DNA of 5,026 nucleotides from NCBI GenBank assembly GCA_029268325.1, contig JAJUGC010000209.1:1-5026 (forward strand), written 5' to 3'. The position numbers and the translations under genes are program-made. Every line of letters starts with the position of its first letter. The stretch's first letter is position 1. Of this stretch, positions 1-5,026 are shown piece after piece. Under the pieces are notes generated by a model. That model did not search any database and was not told the origin of the DNA. It saw only the letters and a program-made list of their open reading frames with translations. This DNA is from Gammaproteobacteria bacterium (lineage in GTDB: Bacteria; Pseudomonadota; Gammaproteobacteria; Pseudomonadales; Oleiphilaceae).

Positions 1-10
1 CCGGCACCGG

Positions 11-48
11 CCCTCTCCCCCGGCCCCTCTCCCCAGGAGGGAGAGGGG
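11..48. repeat. REP-like direct repeat and hairpin upstream of fliD
   Basis: The 10-mer CCCTCTCCCC occurs at 11-20 and again at 25-34. CCCCTCTCCC at 24-33 is perfectly complementary to GGGAGAGGGG at 39-48, with a five-base loop CAGGA, giving a 10-bp GC-rich stem. The first copy of the direct repeat could pair with the same right arm, so two alternative hairpins are possible. No T tract follows, so this is not a classic intrinsic terminator. The C/T-rich double arm plus purine-rich return arm resembles palindromic REP-type elements scattered between genes in many gammaproteobacteria; that likeness is from memory. It lies where the gap after a flagellin gene would be expected, and could protect or end an upstream transcript. 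Confidence 0.6.
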
Positions 49-101
49 AGACCTAGCGGCCGCTGTGAAATAGCTTTTAGGGCTGTATACGAGGTATTTC
101 C

Positions 102-1379
102 ATGATCAACAGCACCACCGATATCCAGACCCTTGCCTACAACTTCGTACAGGCGGATCGGGCGGCGCAGGATAAACTGTTCGCTGGCCGCAAAAGCACC
201 TACGAAGCCAAGCTGAAGGCCTATAACAGCATTGCCAGCAAGGTCAATGAGCTGAAGACCGCTCTCAACGACCTCTCCAAGAGCAAGCAGTTCGAAGCCT
301 ACAGCGTCACCCAGTCCGCCGAGGGCTATGCCAAAATCACCGCGGGCGCCAACACGGCGTCCGGCCAGTACCAGATCAACATTGACCAGTTGGCTACCGC
401 CCATCAGGTAGCACTTAACTTTAGTTCAGAGACCGCCCCAATCACTCGCACCGGCACCCTGACTTTGGGAGTTGGCACGGGTGATGATGCCAAAAGCTTT
501 ACGCTGGATATGAGCACCCTAAAAGAAGGCGCGACCCTTTCCGATCTGCGGGATGCCATCAACAAGGCCAGCGACAACCCGGGCGTGCGCGCGACCTTGG
601 TGCGTTCCGGCGACAGCGTGAAGCTGTTGGTCAGCAGTGAAGAAACCGGCTCCAGCAATACCTTAACGCTGTCTGCCAGCGACAATACCGAGATGACCAA
701 TGCCATCAATAGCATGACCGTGGTCAGCACCGCCCAGGATGCCAAGATCCGGCTCGGCGGCACCTTAGAGCTGACTTCCGCCACCAATAAGTTCGAGAAC
801 GTCATCGACGGCCTGACCATCGACATCACCAAGACCCATGAGCCCGGCGAAGTGTTGACCTTTACCGTGGGTCAGGATCTGGACGCCACCAAAGAGCAGT
901 TACAAAAGCTGGTGGATGGATACAACGCTGTCGTCAATACTGTATCCAGCCAGAATGATTCCAAAACACTCTCCGGCGACAGCACCACGCGGATGTTGCT
1001 GAGCCAGATGCGTTCCGAGCTGGGCCAGTTCAACCTGTACCAACTGGGGCTGGAGTATGACCGCTCCGGTAAGCTGTCGCTGAACAGCAGCAAGCTGGAA
1101 GACTTTCTACAGGAAAACCCGGAAGGGCTGACCCAGGTGTTGTCTGGCGAGACGGGGCTGCTCAAGAGCCTGAGCAAAAAGCTGGACAGCTTTACCAAGG
1201 GCGACAGCGCGTTGCTCAATAGCGCCAAGAACACGGTGCAGTCCAACCTGGATCGGCTCCAGGACCGCATGGACCGCTTCGACCTGCGCATGGAGCAGCT
1301 CTACAACCGCTACGTAAACCAATTCAGCCAGATGCAGACGCTGATTCTGCAGATGGAACAGACCTTTGGCATGTTTTAA
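102..1379 (+). CDS. fliD: Flagellar filament cap protein FliD (HAP2), lateral type (LafB)
   Basis: FliD is exported through the flagellar type III system and forms the cap at the filament tip, where it folds incoming flagellin. The 425-residue protein starts with the conserved helical segment of the FliD N-terminal domain (about residues 5-100, including DIQTLAYNFVQADRA) and a region reading GQYQINIDQLATAHQV. A middle domain spans about 100-225. The FliD C-terminal domain starts near FENVIDGLTIDI (residue 231), and a heptad-like helix from about residue 382 to 420 (LDRLQDRMDRFDLRMEQLYNRY) ends in FGMF. There is no signal peptide, as expected for this export route. It is somewhat shorter than the usual 450-480 residues, so the variable outer domain is small. 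The ATG is preceded by GAGG at 91-94, seven bases away. fliS follows 33 bases later. I saw no convincing sigma-28 or sigma-54 promoter in the 101 bases upstream. Confidence 0.95.
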   Translation: MINSTTDIQTLAYNFVQADRAAQDKLFAGRKSTYEAKLKAYNSIASKVNELKTALNDLSKSKQFEAYSVTQSAEGYAKITAGANTASGQYQINIDQLATAHQVALNFSSETAPITRTGTLTLGVGTGDDAKSFTLDMSTLKEGATLSDLRDAINKASDNPGVRATLVRSGDSVKLLVSSEETGSSNTLTLSASDNTEMTNAINSMTVVSTAQDAKIRLGGTLELTSATNKFENVIDGLTIDITKTHEPGEVLTFTVGQDLDATKEQLQKLVDGYNAVVNTVSSQNDSKTLSGDSTTRMLLSQMRSELGQFNLYQLGLEYDRSGKLSLNSSKLEDFLQENPEGLTQVLSGETGLLKSLSKKLDSFTKGDSALLNSAKNTVQSNLDRLQDRMDRFDLRMEQLYNRYVNQFSQMQTLILQMEQTFGMF

Positions 1380-1412
1380 ACGCGATCTTTTCTGATCTCG
1401 AAAGGTGACACC

Positions 1413-1790
1413 ATGTACGACGATGGCTTTGAGGCTTACCAACAAACCCAAGTGGAGGCCAAAGCGGCCTCCGCGGATCCCCATCAGCTGGTTCTGATGT
1501 TGGTAGACGGCTTTCTGGATGAGCTGGACCGCATTGAAGGCCATCTGGAGGCGCGCCAATTGGAGCGCAAGGCCCAGTCCGTTGCCCGCTGCATGGATAT
1601 TCTCAGCGGCCTGGATACCGCCCTGGATATGAAAAAGGGCGGTGCCATTGCCCAGCAGCTGCATGAGTTGTATGACTTTTGCGGTCGCCAGCTGTTCGAG
1701 GTAAGCCTGAAGAACGACCCTTCCGGGCTGGCAATCATCCGCAAAGTCATGAACGACCTGCGGGAAGGCTGGCAGGCCTTGGCCGCCTAA
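1413..1790 (+). CDS. fliS: Flagellin export chaperone FliS (LafC)
   Basis: FliS is a small cytoplasmic four-helix protein that binds the C-terminal part of flagellin, stops it polymerising in the cell and brings it to the export gate. At 125 residues the protein has normal family length. Family features are the N-terminal Tyr in FEAYQQTQ (Tyr9), the stretch DPHQLVLMLVDGFLDELDRI at 22-41 matching the usual 'sP..L..mLydgal..l' pattern, the helix MDILSGLD near 61-68, and LHELYDFCGRQL (83-94), leading to a C-terminal helix ending in LREGWQALAA. AAGGTGA at 1402-1408 gives a good ribosome site four bases before the ATG. It follows fliD by 33 bases and is probably co-transcribed with it. The next gene is 290 bases away, so the cluster appears to break into two transcription units here. 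Confidence 0.95.
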   Translation: MYDDGFEAYQQTQVEAKAASADPHQLVLMLVDGFLDELDRIEGHLEARQLERKAQSVARCMDILSGLDTALDMKKGGAIAQQLHELYDFCGRQLFEVSLKNDPSGLAIIRKVMNDLREGWQALAA

Positions 1791-1794
1791 AGGG

Positions 1795-1841
1795 CTTCCG
1801 CCCCTTCCGCAGGCGGAAACGGGACTTCCGCCTCTTCCGCC
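1795..1841. repeat. Cluster of CTTCCGCC repeats after fliS
   Basis: Copies of CTTCCGCC lie at 1795-1802, 1825-1832 and 1834-1841, with a near copy (CTTCCGCA) at 1804-1811. They form two pairs, each with a 9-base step (1795 to 1804, 1825 to 1834) and 30 bases between pairs. An inverted copy, GCGGAA at 1813-1818, sits between the pairs and can form a six-bp hairpin with TTCCGC at 1805-1810 over a two-base loop. The cluster begins five bases after the fliS stop codon. No T tract follows, so it is a poor terminator. It lies roughly 65-110 bases upstream of the start expected from the sigma-54 site at 1880, which is where an activator of sigma-54 could bind. That role is inferred from spacing alone. 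Confidence 0.6.
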
Positions 1842-1853
1842 AGCCACTTGTAA

Positions 1854-1872
1854 CCACCTGATTTGACGGTGG
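1854..1872. other. Small inverted repeat CCACC / GGTGG
   Basis: CCACC at 1854-1858 is complementary to GGTGG at 1868-1872 across a nine-base spacer. It ends seven bases before the sigma-54 promoter match. The stem is only five bp and could arise by chance. GGTGG recurs at 1980-1984 and 2009-2013 in the same gap, so the motif may be part of local repeat structure or a protein site. Confidence 0.25.
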
Positions 1873-1879
1873 AATTAGT

Positions 1880-1895
1880 TGGCTTGGAGTTTGCT
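1880..1895 (+). promoter_or_regulatory. Predicted sigma-54 (RpoN) promoter for fliT-fliK-fliL-fliA-motA
   Basis: The sequence TGGCTTG-GAGT-TTGCT matches the sigma-54 consensus TGGCACG-N4-TTGC(A/T) at all positions except two in the -24 block. The invariant GG (1881-1882) and GC (1893-1894) are exactly 12 bases apart, as needed. Transcription would start near 1906, leaving a leader of about 175 bases before fliT. The site is in the only long gap of the window and points toward the tightly packed fliT-to-motA genes. Sigma-54 with an activator of the FlrC/FleQ/LafK type is known to drive middle flagellar genes in Vibrio, Pseudomonas and lateral systems, so the context fits well. It has not been tested here. 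Confidence 0.7.
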
Positions 1896-1922
1896 AGATA
1901 AGGTTCAGTAATTGGAGTGACT

Positions 1923-1968
1923 GCTTGGCCTAAGCGGCAAGCCCCAGGGCAGACACATGGGTCTGCCC
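1923..1968. repeat. Tandem hairpins in the predicted fliT leader (MITE/REP-like)
   Basis: Two hairpins lie back to back. The first pairs GCTTGGCC (1923-1930) with GGCAAGC (1936-1942), with one bulged G at 1928 and loop TAAGC. The second is a perfect eight-bp stem, GGGCAGAC (1947-1954) with GTCTGCCC (1961-1968), loop ACATGG, followed by CTAC. From memory, the second resembles a class of interspersed palindromes reading GTAGGGGCAGAC...GTCTGCCC found between genes in diverse bacteria. Neither stem is followed by a T run, so they are not classic terminators. They would be transcribed as part of the leader if the sigma-54 site at 1880 is used. Confidence 0.55.
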
Positions 1969-1970
1969 CT

Positions 1971-2018
1971 ACGATATTCGGTGGTTTCGCACATCCACCA
2001 CGATATGGGGTGGTTCCG
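1971..2018. repeat. 29-base-spaced direct repeat with internal inverted repeat
   Basis: The 19-base segments 1971-1989 and 2000-2018 are the same at 16 positions; both start ACGATAT and contain GGTGGTT. The step between copies is 29 bases. Within the unit, GGTGG (1980-1984) can pair with CCACC (1995-1999), and the second GGTGG (2009-2013) could compete for the same partner, so alternative structures are possible. The segment directly follows the hairpin at 1947-1968 and may be part of the same inserted repeat element. I recognise no named family and no riboswitch in it. Confidence 0.5.
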
Positions 2019-2080
2019 GGCAGGGAAATAGACTGGTCCTACAGGCCGACCTGCTCAACGAACAAAGACTGGACAATGGT

Positions 2081-2374
2081 ATGAAAGATTCGGCACTAGA
2101 CACCATCAAGCGATTGGCCAACGCCCTGAAAACCAGCGCCCTGGAAAGGGACTGGCCGGCACTGGCCCGCCATGATGGGGAAGTGGCGGAGCTTTTACGC
2201 CAGCTCCGGCCGGTGCCGCAAGCCCTGAAACCCGCTATGGAACACCTGCGCCAGACCCACTTGGCAGCCCAGGCTGTTGCCCGTAAAGAAGCGGCTCAGT
2301 TGCAGCAGAAGCTCCAGCAATTTTCAGAACAGCAGGAAGGCCTGCGGGCTTATCAGCAAATGGAGAATCTGTGA
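2081..2374 (+). CDS. fliT: FliT-like flagellar chaperone (LafD)
   Basis: A 97-residue, almost wholly helical, charged and Gln-rich protein in the position that FliT (LafD) takes in lateral flagellar clusters. FliT is known in enterobacteria as the export chaperone for the cap protein FliD and as a regulator of FlhDC; the regulator role need not apply here. The segment TIKRLANALKTSALERDWPA (8-27) resembles the FliT first helix, in which residues after a long helix read 'W..L'; the C-terminal half (about 55-95) is a probable coiled coil. FliT proteins diverge strongly, so the call rests on size, helicity and gene order. The ATG at 2081 is the first standard start in a frame open from 1934; its ribosome site is poor (only GGA at 2071-2073). 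The stop codon overlaps the fliK ATG by one base (TGATG), which suggests translational coupling. Confidence 0.75.
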   Translation: MKDSALDTIKRLANALKTSALERDWPALARHDGEVAELLRQLRPVPQALKPAMEHLRQTHLAAQAVARKEAAQLQQKLQQFSEQQEGLRAYQQMENL

Positions 2375-3537
2375 TGAAAGCGGTCAATCCCGTTTCCGCC
2401 CTCACCAGCGCACAGCAAGCCGCCGGCGCCCAACCGGTTGTGGCCGGCTTTCGCCAGCCCAGCAGCCAGCAAGGCGGCACCACGCCCCAAGGCTTTTCCG
2501 GACAACTGGCCAATTTGGCCTCTGCCCAAACCAAGGGTTTTACTGCCACCACCACCGGCCAAACCCAACCAAGAGCCCAACAATCCGGGCGGACCGAACA
2601 GGCTCAGGCACCGGCCTCAGGCCAAGCCACGGATATCCAAGAGCAACCCGCCTCCTCCGGCGTTGACGTTGTCTCTGATTGGGCAGAACAAGCACCGCTT
2701 TTAGCCGAAGAAACAGTCCAGCCCCAGCCGGTGAGCGAGCCCAGTGAACCAGTGATGCCGCAAGTCGGCGCCACGGCTTCCGCCCTGACAGAGCTTGTCA
2801 AAAGCTATCTGTCCCCAGCGGCTCCAGACTCGACCGTGACAGCTTCCAAGGGCGCAGCCCAGCCGGCTGCTGCAACCAACTCCCAACCGATCAGCCAGGA
2901 ACACCAGCGGCTGTTGGCGACGTTGTCCCAGAAACTCTCCGTCTCCGAACTGCGGGGATTGGATACGGGACGCGCCGAGGCCTTGAAGGCAGCCCTTCAA
3001 TCCAGTGGTTCTTCCTCAGGTGCGCAGATTAGCGCCCAATCCCTGTTGGACAGCCGCCCGGACCTACTGACTGGCAGCCAGCGCAACCCCAGTGTTTCCG
3101 AGTGGGCGCCGATCCGGCTGGTCACACAGCAACCTCAGCACTGGGGACGGGATCTGATGGCCGCATTGGGAGACCGCCTGTCCATGCAGGTCAACCAGAA
3201 TGTGAAAGAGGCCCGTATCCGCCTGGACCCGCCGGAACTGGGCCGCATTGAGATGACCGTGCGGCTGGATGGCGACCGCCTCAATATCCAGCTCAACGCC
3301 ACCCATCATCAGGTGCGTGACTTGCTGACCCAGCATGCGGATCGCCTGCGGGCGGATCTCCTGGCGCAGAACCACCAAAGCGTGGATGTCCATGTGGGCC
3401 ACCAAAGCGATCAGCGGGAGTCCCGCCCTGGCTATATGGATGAAGAAATTAACGGAAACGGCATTCTCGCTGCCGAAAACCCAGACGTAATCACCACTGA
3501 GCCCTTTGCCGACAGCTGGCTCAGTACCAAGGCATAA
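2374..3537 (+). CDS. fliK: Flagellar hook-length control protein FliK (LafE)
   Basis: FliK is exported during hook growth, measures hook length and switches the export gate from hook to filament substrates. The 387-residue protein shows the family's two parts. The first 250 or so residues are low-complexity and rich in Gln, Ala, Ser, Thr and Pro, as in the ruler region. The C-terminal switch domain (about 255-342, Flg_hook family) contains WGRDLMAALGDRL from Trp257 and the hallmark LDPPELGRIEM from residue 284, then VRLDGDRLNIQL and LRADLLAQN. A 40-residue acidic tail follows. I chose the ATG at 2374 because it overlaps the fliT stop by one base and has GGAG at 2362-2365 eight bases upstream; a GTG at 2371 would add one residue and sits too close to that site. 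Confidence 0.93.
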   Translation: MKAVNPVSALTSAQQAAGAQPVVAGFRQPSSQQGGTTPQGFSGQLANLASAQTKGFTATTTGQTQPRAQQSGRTEQAQAPASGQATDIQEQPASSGVDVVSDWAEQAPLLAEETVQPQPVSEPSEPVMPQVGATASALTELVKSYLSPAAPDSTVTASKGAAQPAAATNSQPISQEHQRLLATLSQKLSVSELRGLDTGRAEALKAALQSSGSSSGAQISAQSLLDSRPDLLTGSQRNPSVSEWAPIRLVTQQPQHWGRDLMAALGDRLSMQVNQNVKEARIRLDPPELGRIEMTVRLDGDRLNIQLNATHHQVRDLLTQHADRLRADLLAQNHQSVDVHVGHQSDQRESRPGYMDEEINGNGILAAENPDVITTEPFADSWLSTKA

Positions 3538-3548
3538 AGGGGGGATCC

Positions 3549-4037
3549 GTGGCTAAGACCAAAGATGCATCTTCCAAAAAAGTTCCTGCTCTCATCGCCG
3601 CGGCGGTGGTGGTCCTGCTGGCTCTGATCGGCGGTGGCGCCTATGCCGTGACCAGTGGCACCCTGGACTTGCAGAGTCTGTTCGAAGAGCCGGAAGCGCC
3701 TCCTGTAGAGCTGAGCGAAAAGCCCCTGTTCAAGAAACTGGACAAGTTTGTGGTCAGCCTGCTGGAAGAACGCCGTACCCGTTACATGATGCTGGAGCTT
3801 TCCCTGGTGAGCCATGATCCGCGTATGCCGGAGCAAGCCGACCAGATGAATACGGTGATCCGCAACGCCCTACTCCATTACTTCAACGGTAAGGAGTTTG
3901 CGGCTGTGCGCGCTGAACTGCAGGATTTGACCGCGCTCCAGGACACTCTCAAGAACAAGTTGATTGCTGCCGCTGCCAACTACGGGGAAACCCTGGCGGT
4001 GGAAGAGATCCTGCTGACCAATGTGGTCGTCCAGTAG
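3549..4037 (+). CDS. fliL: Flagellar basal body-associated protein FliL (LafF)
   Basis: FliL is a single-pass inner membrane protein that surrounds or supports the stator units at the basal body and affects motor output. The 162-residue protein has a short basic cytoplasmic start (residues 1-11, Lys-rich), one membrane helix at about 13-34 (ALIAAAVVVLLALIGGGAYA), an acidic Pro-rich linker (46-58) and a periplasmic domain with family features: FKKLDKFVVSLLE (61-73), RTRYMMLELSLV (77-88), VIRNALLHYF (103-112) and the ending EEILLTNVVVQ. The start is GTG at 3549, supported by a strong AAGGGGGG at 3537-3544, which itself overlaps the fliK stop. fliK ends 11 bases before. Gene order places it between hook control and the sigma factor. 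Confidence 0.93.
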   Translation: MAKTKDASSKKVPALIAAAVVVLLALIGGGAYAVTSGTLDLQSLFEEPEAPPVELSEKPLFKKLDKFVVSLLEERRTRYMMLELSLVSHDPRMPEQADQMNTVIRNALLHYFNGKEFAAVRAELQDLTALQDTLKNKLIAAAANYGETLAVEEILLTNVVVQ

Positions 4038-4046
4038 GAGGCTACC

Positions 4047-4742
4047 ATGCTCGGTTCTTACCCAGTTTCCGCACCCTCCGAGGATATTGCCGGGGAAGAA
4101 ACCCATTTGCTGACCCGATATGCCTATCTGGTCAAGCGGGTTTGTTCCCACTTGCGCAGCCAGGTAAGTGCCGGGTTTGATCTGGAGGATTTCGAGCAAG
4201 TTGGGCTGATGGGGCTTCTGGAAGCCATCCGCCGCTACGGAGAGCCTGATGAAGCTTTCGAAGCCTTCGCCTTCAAGCGGATTCGCGGAGCAATCCTCGA
4301 CGAGTTACGACGCCAGGACTGGCGTCCGCGCAGCCTGCGTCAGGCCGCCCACAACCTGAACCACGTCCGGCGCACGCTTTACAAGGAGCTAAACCGTGAC
4401 CCCAGCGACGAAGAGCTGGCCCAGGCGGCCGGCGTGTCAGTGGAGGAAGTGCGGGAGCTGGCCTATGCCAACCAGGCCGAAGAGATGCAGTGCCTCGACG
4501 ATTGGCTCGCCAAAGGGGGCGATACCGGCTCGGGGGGCATGGATCAATTGGAGCTGCAGCGCACCCTGGCCCAGGCTCTGGCCCAGATGCCGGAGCGGCA
4601 ACGGTTGTTGATTGCCCTCTATTACCAGTATGACCTGAACATGAAGGAAATTGCCCTCACCCTGGGCCTGACCGAATCTCGGGTATGTCAGCTACACAAG
4701 GAGTGCCTGGCGACTCTCAATCAGCTATTAGGAAACGACTGA
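4047..4742 (+). CDS. fliA: Flagellar sigma factor sigma-28, FliA (LafS)
   Basis: This RNA polymerase sigma factor directs transcription of late flagellar genes such as flagellin and is normally held by the anti-sigma FlgM until the hook is complete. The 231-residue length is usual for FliA. Region 2 covers about 21-95, with DLEDFEQVGLMGLLEAIRRY (45-64) and RIRGAILDELRRQDWRPRSL (78-97), a near-identical match to the FliA signature. Region 3 follows at about 100-140 (NRDPSDEELAQAAGVSVEEV), and region 4 at about 176-226 (MPERQRLLIALYYQYDLNMK, then the helix-turn-helix LTLGLTESRVCQLHKECL). In the promoter-contact part of region 2 it reads FEAFAFKRIRG where E. coli FliA has FTTYAVQRIRG. An ideal AGGAGG at 4036-4041 overlaps the fliL stop, five bases from the ATG. 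Being in an operon with fliL and motA is typical of lateral systems. Confidence 0.95.
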   Translation: MLGSYPVSAPSEDIAGEETHLLTRYAYLVKRVCSHLRSQVSAGFDLEDFEQVGLMGLLEAIRRYGEPDEAFEAFAFKRIRGAILDELRRQDWRPRSLRQAAHNLNHVRRTLYKELNRDPSDEELAQAAGVSVEEVRELAYANQAEEMQCLDDWLAKGGDTGSGGMDQLELQRTLAQALAQMPERQRLLIALYYQYDLNMKEIALTLGLTESRVCQLHKECLATLNQLLGND

Positions 4743-4746
4743 CGTC

Positions 4747-5026
4747 ATGCAAATTTTCATCGGCCTTTTCGTAGTTGCCCTGGGTGTATTCGGGGGCTTT
4801 GTGATGGCAAACGGCAAACTGATTGCCCTGTGGCAACCGGCGGAGCTGGTCATCATTTTAGGCGCCGGCTTGGGCTCCATGATCGTCGGCAATTCCACCA
4901 TTGTCCTCAAGGACTGCCTGCGCCAGCTGAAAGGCTTGCTGGGCAGCCGCAAACAGGAAGGGGAACGGGCCCGCCAATTGCTCATGCTCATGCACCTGCT
5001 CCTGGAGGAAATCCGCAAGCACGGCC
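4747..5026 (+). CDS. motA: Flagellar stator protein MotA (LafT), N-terminal part
   Basis: MotA forms the membrane ring of the stator which, with MotB, turns ion flow into torque on the rotor. The frame is open from the ATG at 4747 to the window edge, giving 93 complete codons; a full MotA is about 285-295 residues, so roughly two thirds lie outside. Visible are a first membrane helix (about 2-20, IFIGLFVVALGVFGGFVMA) and a second at about 32-52 containing the MotA signature QPAELVIILGAGLGSMIVGN, then a basic cytoplasmic stretch. The match is closest, from memory, to proton-driven MotA/LafT rather than sodium-type PomA, but the ion-path residues needed to decide are outside. It starts four bases after the fliA stop. 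The only ribosome site is AGGAA at 4730-4734, rather far at 12 bases, so coupling to fliA translation is likely. motB should follow. Confidence 0.93.
   Translation, partial: MQIFIGLFVVALGVFGGFVMANGKLIALWQPAELVIILGAGLGSMIVGNSTIVLKDCLRQLKGLLGSRKQEGERARQLLMLMHLLLEEIRKHG

Noticed and set aside
66..89. Possible sigma-28 promoter before fliD (GCTGTATA at 82-89 with TGAAA upstream)
   Set aside because: The -10-like element differs from GCCGATAA at several bases and no TAAA lies at the required spacing.
473..488. TGGCACG inside fliD, a perfect sigma-54 -24 block
   Set aside because: The -12 block fails: the expected GC at 486-487 is GA, and the site is well inside the coding region.
908..915. GCTGGTGG, the E. 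coli Chi sequence
   Set aside because: A single eight-mer in a coding region is expected by chance, and Chi sequences differ between genera.
1381..1400. GATC-TTTTCT-GATC inverted repeat between fliD and fliS
   Set aside because: Only a four-bp perfect stem with a mismatch next to it and no T tract after it; unlikely to be a terminator, and fliS has its own good ribosome site right after.
1107..1847. A 246-codon open frame on the minus strand across fliD and fliS
   Set aside because: It is antisense to two clear flagellar genes. It is open because of their GC-rich codon bias, and its Gly-rich start comes from reading the CTTCCGCC repeats backward. No domain is recognisable.
1934..2080. Upstream in-frame extension of fliT
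   Set aside because: The frame is open back to a TAA at 1931 but has no ATG, GTG or TTG codon, and it runs through the hairpins and direct repeats, so it is leader rather than coding sequence.

Overview
The window is a run of seven late flagellar genes, all on the + strand, in the order fliD - fliS - [290-base gap] - fliT - fliK - fliL - fliA (sigma-28) - motA. The last gene is cut by the right edge. The gene content and the order fliDSTKL-fliA-motA match, from memory, the lafBCDEFST block of the lateral (secondary) flagellar systems of Vibrio parahaemolyticus, Aeromonas and Shewanella. In polar systems fliK and fliL usually sit with fliM/N, and fliA and motAB lie elsewhere. The fairly high GC content, codon use and protein similarity suggest a gammaproteobacterium, probably aquatic or marine. 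I cannot name the genus. The lateral assignment is an inference from gene order; the individual families are clear.

Region 1-101 is probably the gap after an upstream gene, most likely flagellin. It holds a C/T-rich direct repeat and a perfect 10-bp hairpin of the REP kind. fliD (102-1379, filament cap) and fliS (1413-1790, flagellin chaperone) follow, 33 bases apart. Positions 1791-2080 are non-coding and dense in structure: a cluster of CTTCCGCC repeats, a very good sigma-54 promoter match (TGGCTTG-N4-TTGCT at 1880-1895), then three hairpins and a 29-base-spaced direct repeat in the predicted leader. fliT (2081-2374), fliK (2374-3537), fliL (3549-4037), fliA (4047-4742) and motA (4747 to the edge) are packed with 1-base overlaps or gaps of 4 to 11 bases, and no terminator is visible between them. 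They look like one transcription unit starting from the sigma-54 site.

Together the genes cover late assembly and rotation: cap (FliD), chaperones for flagellin (FliS) and cap (FliT), hook-length control (FliK), stator-associated membrane protein (FliL), the sigma factor that turns on filament genes (FliA) and the stator (MotA). If the sigma-54 promoter is real, the sigma-28 gene is made from a middle-class promoter and would then activate flagellin and possibly fliD-fliS. That fits the usual flagellar cascade.

The genes are ordinary flagellar genes. I do not see a previously undescribed system. The most interesting sequence is the structured 290-base gap between fliS and fliT.
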